Origin: Marinovum sp.
GTDB taxonomy: Bacteria; Pseudomonadota; Alphaproteobacteria; Rhodobacterales; Rhodobacteraceae
Length of the DNA stretch: 7,706 nucleotides
Assembly: GCA_002684375.1 (NCBI GenBank)
Contig: NYVC01000060.1
Location: 1-7,706 of the forward strand
Reading direction: 5' to 3'
The position numbers were made by a program, and so were the translations under genes. How positions within the stretch are numbered: position 1 is the first letter of the stretch; every line of letters starts with the position of its first letter. Under the pieces are notes generated by a model, which saw only the letters and a list, made by a program, of their open reading frames with translations, was not told the origin of the DNA and did not search any database. Of the stretch, positions 6,714-7,706 are shown in pieces.

Positions 6714-7607
6714 AAATGTGTTGTTACGTAGATCGTGCATGGCTTGTCGCAACTCGTCTTGTGTGTTCATCACAATTGGTCCGTGCCAGGCAACCGGTTC
6801 GTCGATAGGGGCACCGGAGATCAGCAGGAACCTGAGACCCTCTTCCCCGGCCTGAACCGTGACTTCATCGCCGGTTCCAAAGCGGATCAAAGTGCGGTCG
6901 CCGGACATATCCCGAATGTTGACCTCTTCGCCGGCGACTTCTTTCTCCAGCAGAACCCCCTGTGGGGCGCTGGCGTCGGCAAACGCCCCAGTGCCTTCAA
7001 ACACATAGGCAAAGGCGCGGCGATAGGTGTCGATTTTAAATGTTTTCTTCACCCCGGCAGGTACAAAAATATCCAGATATTGCGGATCGGCGGCGATCCC
7101 GTCGACAACACCTGTTTGGCCCCAGAAGGTCCCGACAATGATTTTCACCTCGGTTCCGTCATCATCGGTTACCAGCGGGATGTCTTTGCCCTGAACGTCT
7201 TGATAGCGCGGTGTGGTCATTTTCAGCGATGCGGGCAAATTTGCCCAGAGTTGAAAGCCGTGCATCTGGCCTTTGGCATTTCCTTTGGGCATCTCTTGGT
7301 GCATGATGCCCGAACCTGCGGTCATCCACTGGACATCGCCAGCGCCCAGACGACCAGTGTTGCCAAGGCTGTCACCATGTTCCACGGTCCCCGACAACAC
7401 ATAGGTGATGGTTTCAATTCCGCGATGTGGATGCCAGGGAAACCCTTGCAAGTAATGCGCCGGCACGTCGTTGCGAAAATCATCGAACAATAGGAACGGA
7501 TCCAATTCGCTGGGGTCGTGAAACCCAAAGGCGCGGTGCAAATGGACGCCCGCTCCCTCCATTGTCGGTTGGGCTTTGCGGGTTTCAAGGGTTGGGCGTA
7601 ACGACAT
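6696..7607 (-). CDS. Pirin-family protein (bicupin)
   Basis: Pirins are iron-binding double cupins. Bacterial members include quercetin 2,3-dioxygenase-like enzymes and proteins that modulate metabolic enzymes or redox responses; the substrate here cannot be told. From the chosen ATG the product is 303 residues, the usual length. The N-terminal cupin holds PFLLFDDF (37-44), HPHRGIETITYVL (59-71) and GSGIMHQEMP (98-107). H59, H61, H103 and E105 match the four metal ligands of characterised pirins. The C-terminal pirin domain covers about 175-290 (FVPAGVKKTFKID, AYVFEGTGAF, LLISGAPIDEPVAWHGP). An upstream in-frame TTG at 7703 would add 32 residues without pirin similarity and across the likely promoter, so I start at 7607, where MSLRP and then MEGAGVHLHRAFGF fit the family. 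The ribosome site before it is weak (TGGACC). The gene converges on tetR, 47 nt away. Confidence 0.92.
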   Translation of the reverse strand: MSLRPTLETRKAQPTMEGAGVHLHRAFGFHDPSELDPFLLFDDFRNDVPAHYLQGFPWHPHRGIETITYVLSGTVEHGDSLGNTGRLGAGDVQWMTAGSGIMHQEMPKGNAKGQMHGFQLWANLPASLKMTTPRYQDVQGKDIPLVTDDDGTEVKIIVGTFWGQTGVVDGIAADPQYLDIFVPAGVKKTFKIDTYRRAFAYVFEGTGAFADASAPQGVLLEKEVAGEEVNIRDMSGDRTLIRFGTGDEVTVQAGEEGLRFLLISGAPIDEPVAWHGPIVMNTQDELRQAMHDLRNNTFIKPAH

Positions 7608-7623
7608 GTTCAAGGTCCAGACA

Positions 7624-7665
7624 CTATTTACATTCGTAAGTAGGGCGCCCTTTGTCTTTGTACAA
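7624..7665 (-). promoter_or_regulatory. Palindrome cluster upstream of pirin
   Basis: Three symmetric elements lie 17-58 nt before the pirin start. At 7624-7643 there is a 20-bp inverted repeat, CTA-n-TTAC-n4-GTAA-n-TAG, with seven of eight positions matching in each half. It is followed by the perfect palindrome agggcgccct (7642-7651) and the perfect octamer ttgtacaa (7658-7665). The first has the size and spacing of a dimeric regulator's operator. No unambiguous -35/-10 pair is visible. The window ends at 7706, so the regulator gene, often beside pirin genes, may lie just outside. Confidence 0.4.
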
Positions 7666-7706
7666 TTTTTTTGATCATGGACGGCGCAAGACCCGCGGTA
7701 CAATCG

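Noticed and set aside
6735..7493. A 252-codon plus-strand frame overlapping pirin
   Set aside because: It lies wholly antisense to pirin, whose cupin motifs are complete. It shows no recognisable domain or ribosome site.
7608..7703. N-terminal extension of pirin to the TTG at 7703
   Set aside because: The extra 32 residues do not resemble pirins, the family start pattern begins at the ATG at 7607, and the region carries operator-like palindromes.
7677..7706. An ATG at 7677 on the plus strand as the start of a divergent gene
   Set aside because: Only ten codons are visible before the window ends, there is no ribosome site, and the residues match no known regulator start.

Overview
The window looks like chromosomal DNA from an alphaproteobacterium, most likely a Rhodobacteraceae/Roseobacter-group species. 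This rests on protein character (hom, glpX and recJ on one strand, a Roseobacter-type pirin) and on my recollection that hom-glpX-recJ clusters are common in that group. No database search was possible.

Layout. Positions 1-1362 hold no gene I can support. This stretch is stop-rich in all frames and contains several inverted repeats, the strongest a 15-bp perfect one at 53-67/112-126. A tRNA-Glu(UUC) gene (1363-1437, minus) borders it. Next come three minus-strand genes in transcription order hom (5593-4307), glpX (4242-3277) and recJ (3267-1522). The hom-glpX gap is 64 nt and the glpX-recJ gap is 9 nt, so they are probably one operon. Upstream of hom, a small lipoprotein gene (5957-5703, minus) is divergent from a TetR/AcrR regulator (6055-6648, plus). 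Their 97-bp shared intergenic region carries two adjacent imperfect palindromes. The regulator converges on a pirin-family gene (7607-6696, minus), whose upstream region carries three palindromic elements before the window ends.

How the genes work together. The operon joins unrelated housekeeping tasks: homoserine synthesis for threonine, methionine and (via threonine) isoleucine; fructose-1,6-bisphosphate dephosphorylation; and 5'-3' single-strand DNA resection in repair. The linkage looks like conserved chromosomal order rather than one pathway. The TetR gene may regulate itself and the lipoprotein gene. Pirin appears to be an independent single-gene unit.

I found no clear new multi-gene system. 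The points most worth a second look are the structured gene-poor DNA at 1-1362, the palindrome pair at 5979-6004, and the operator-like cluster upstream of pirin.
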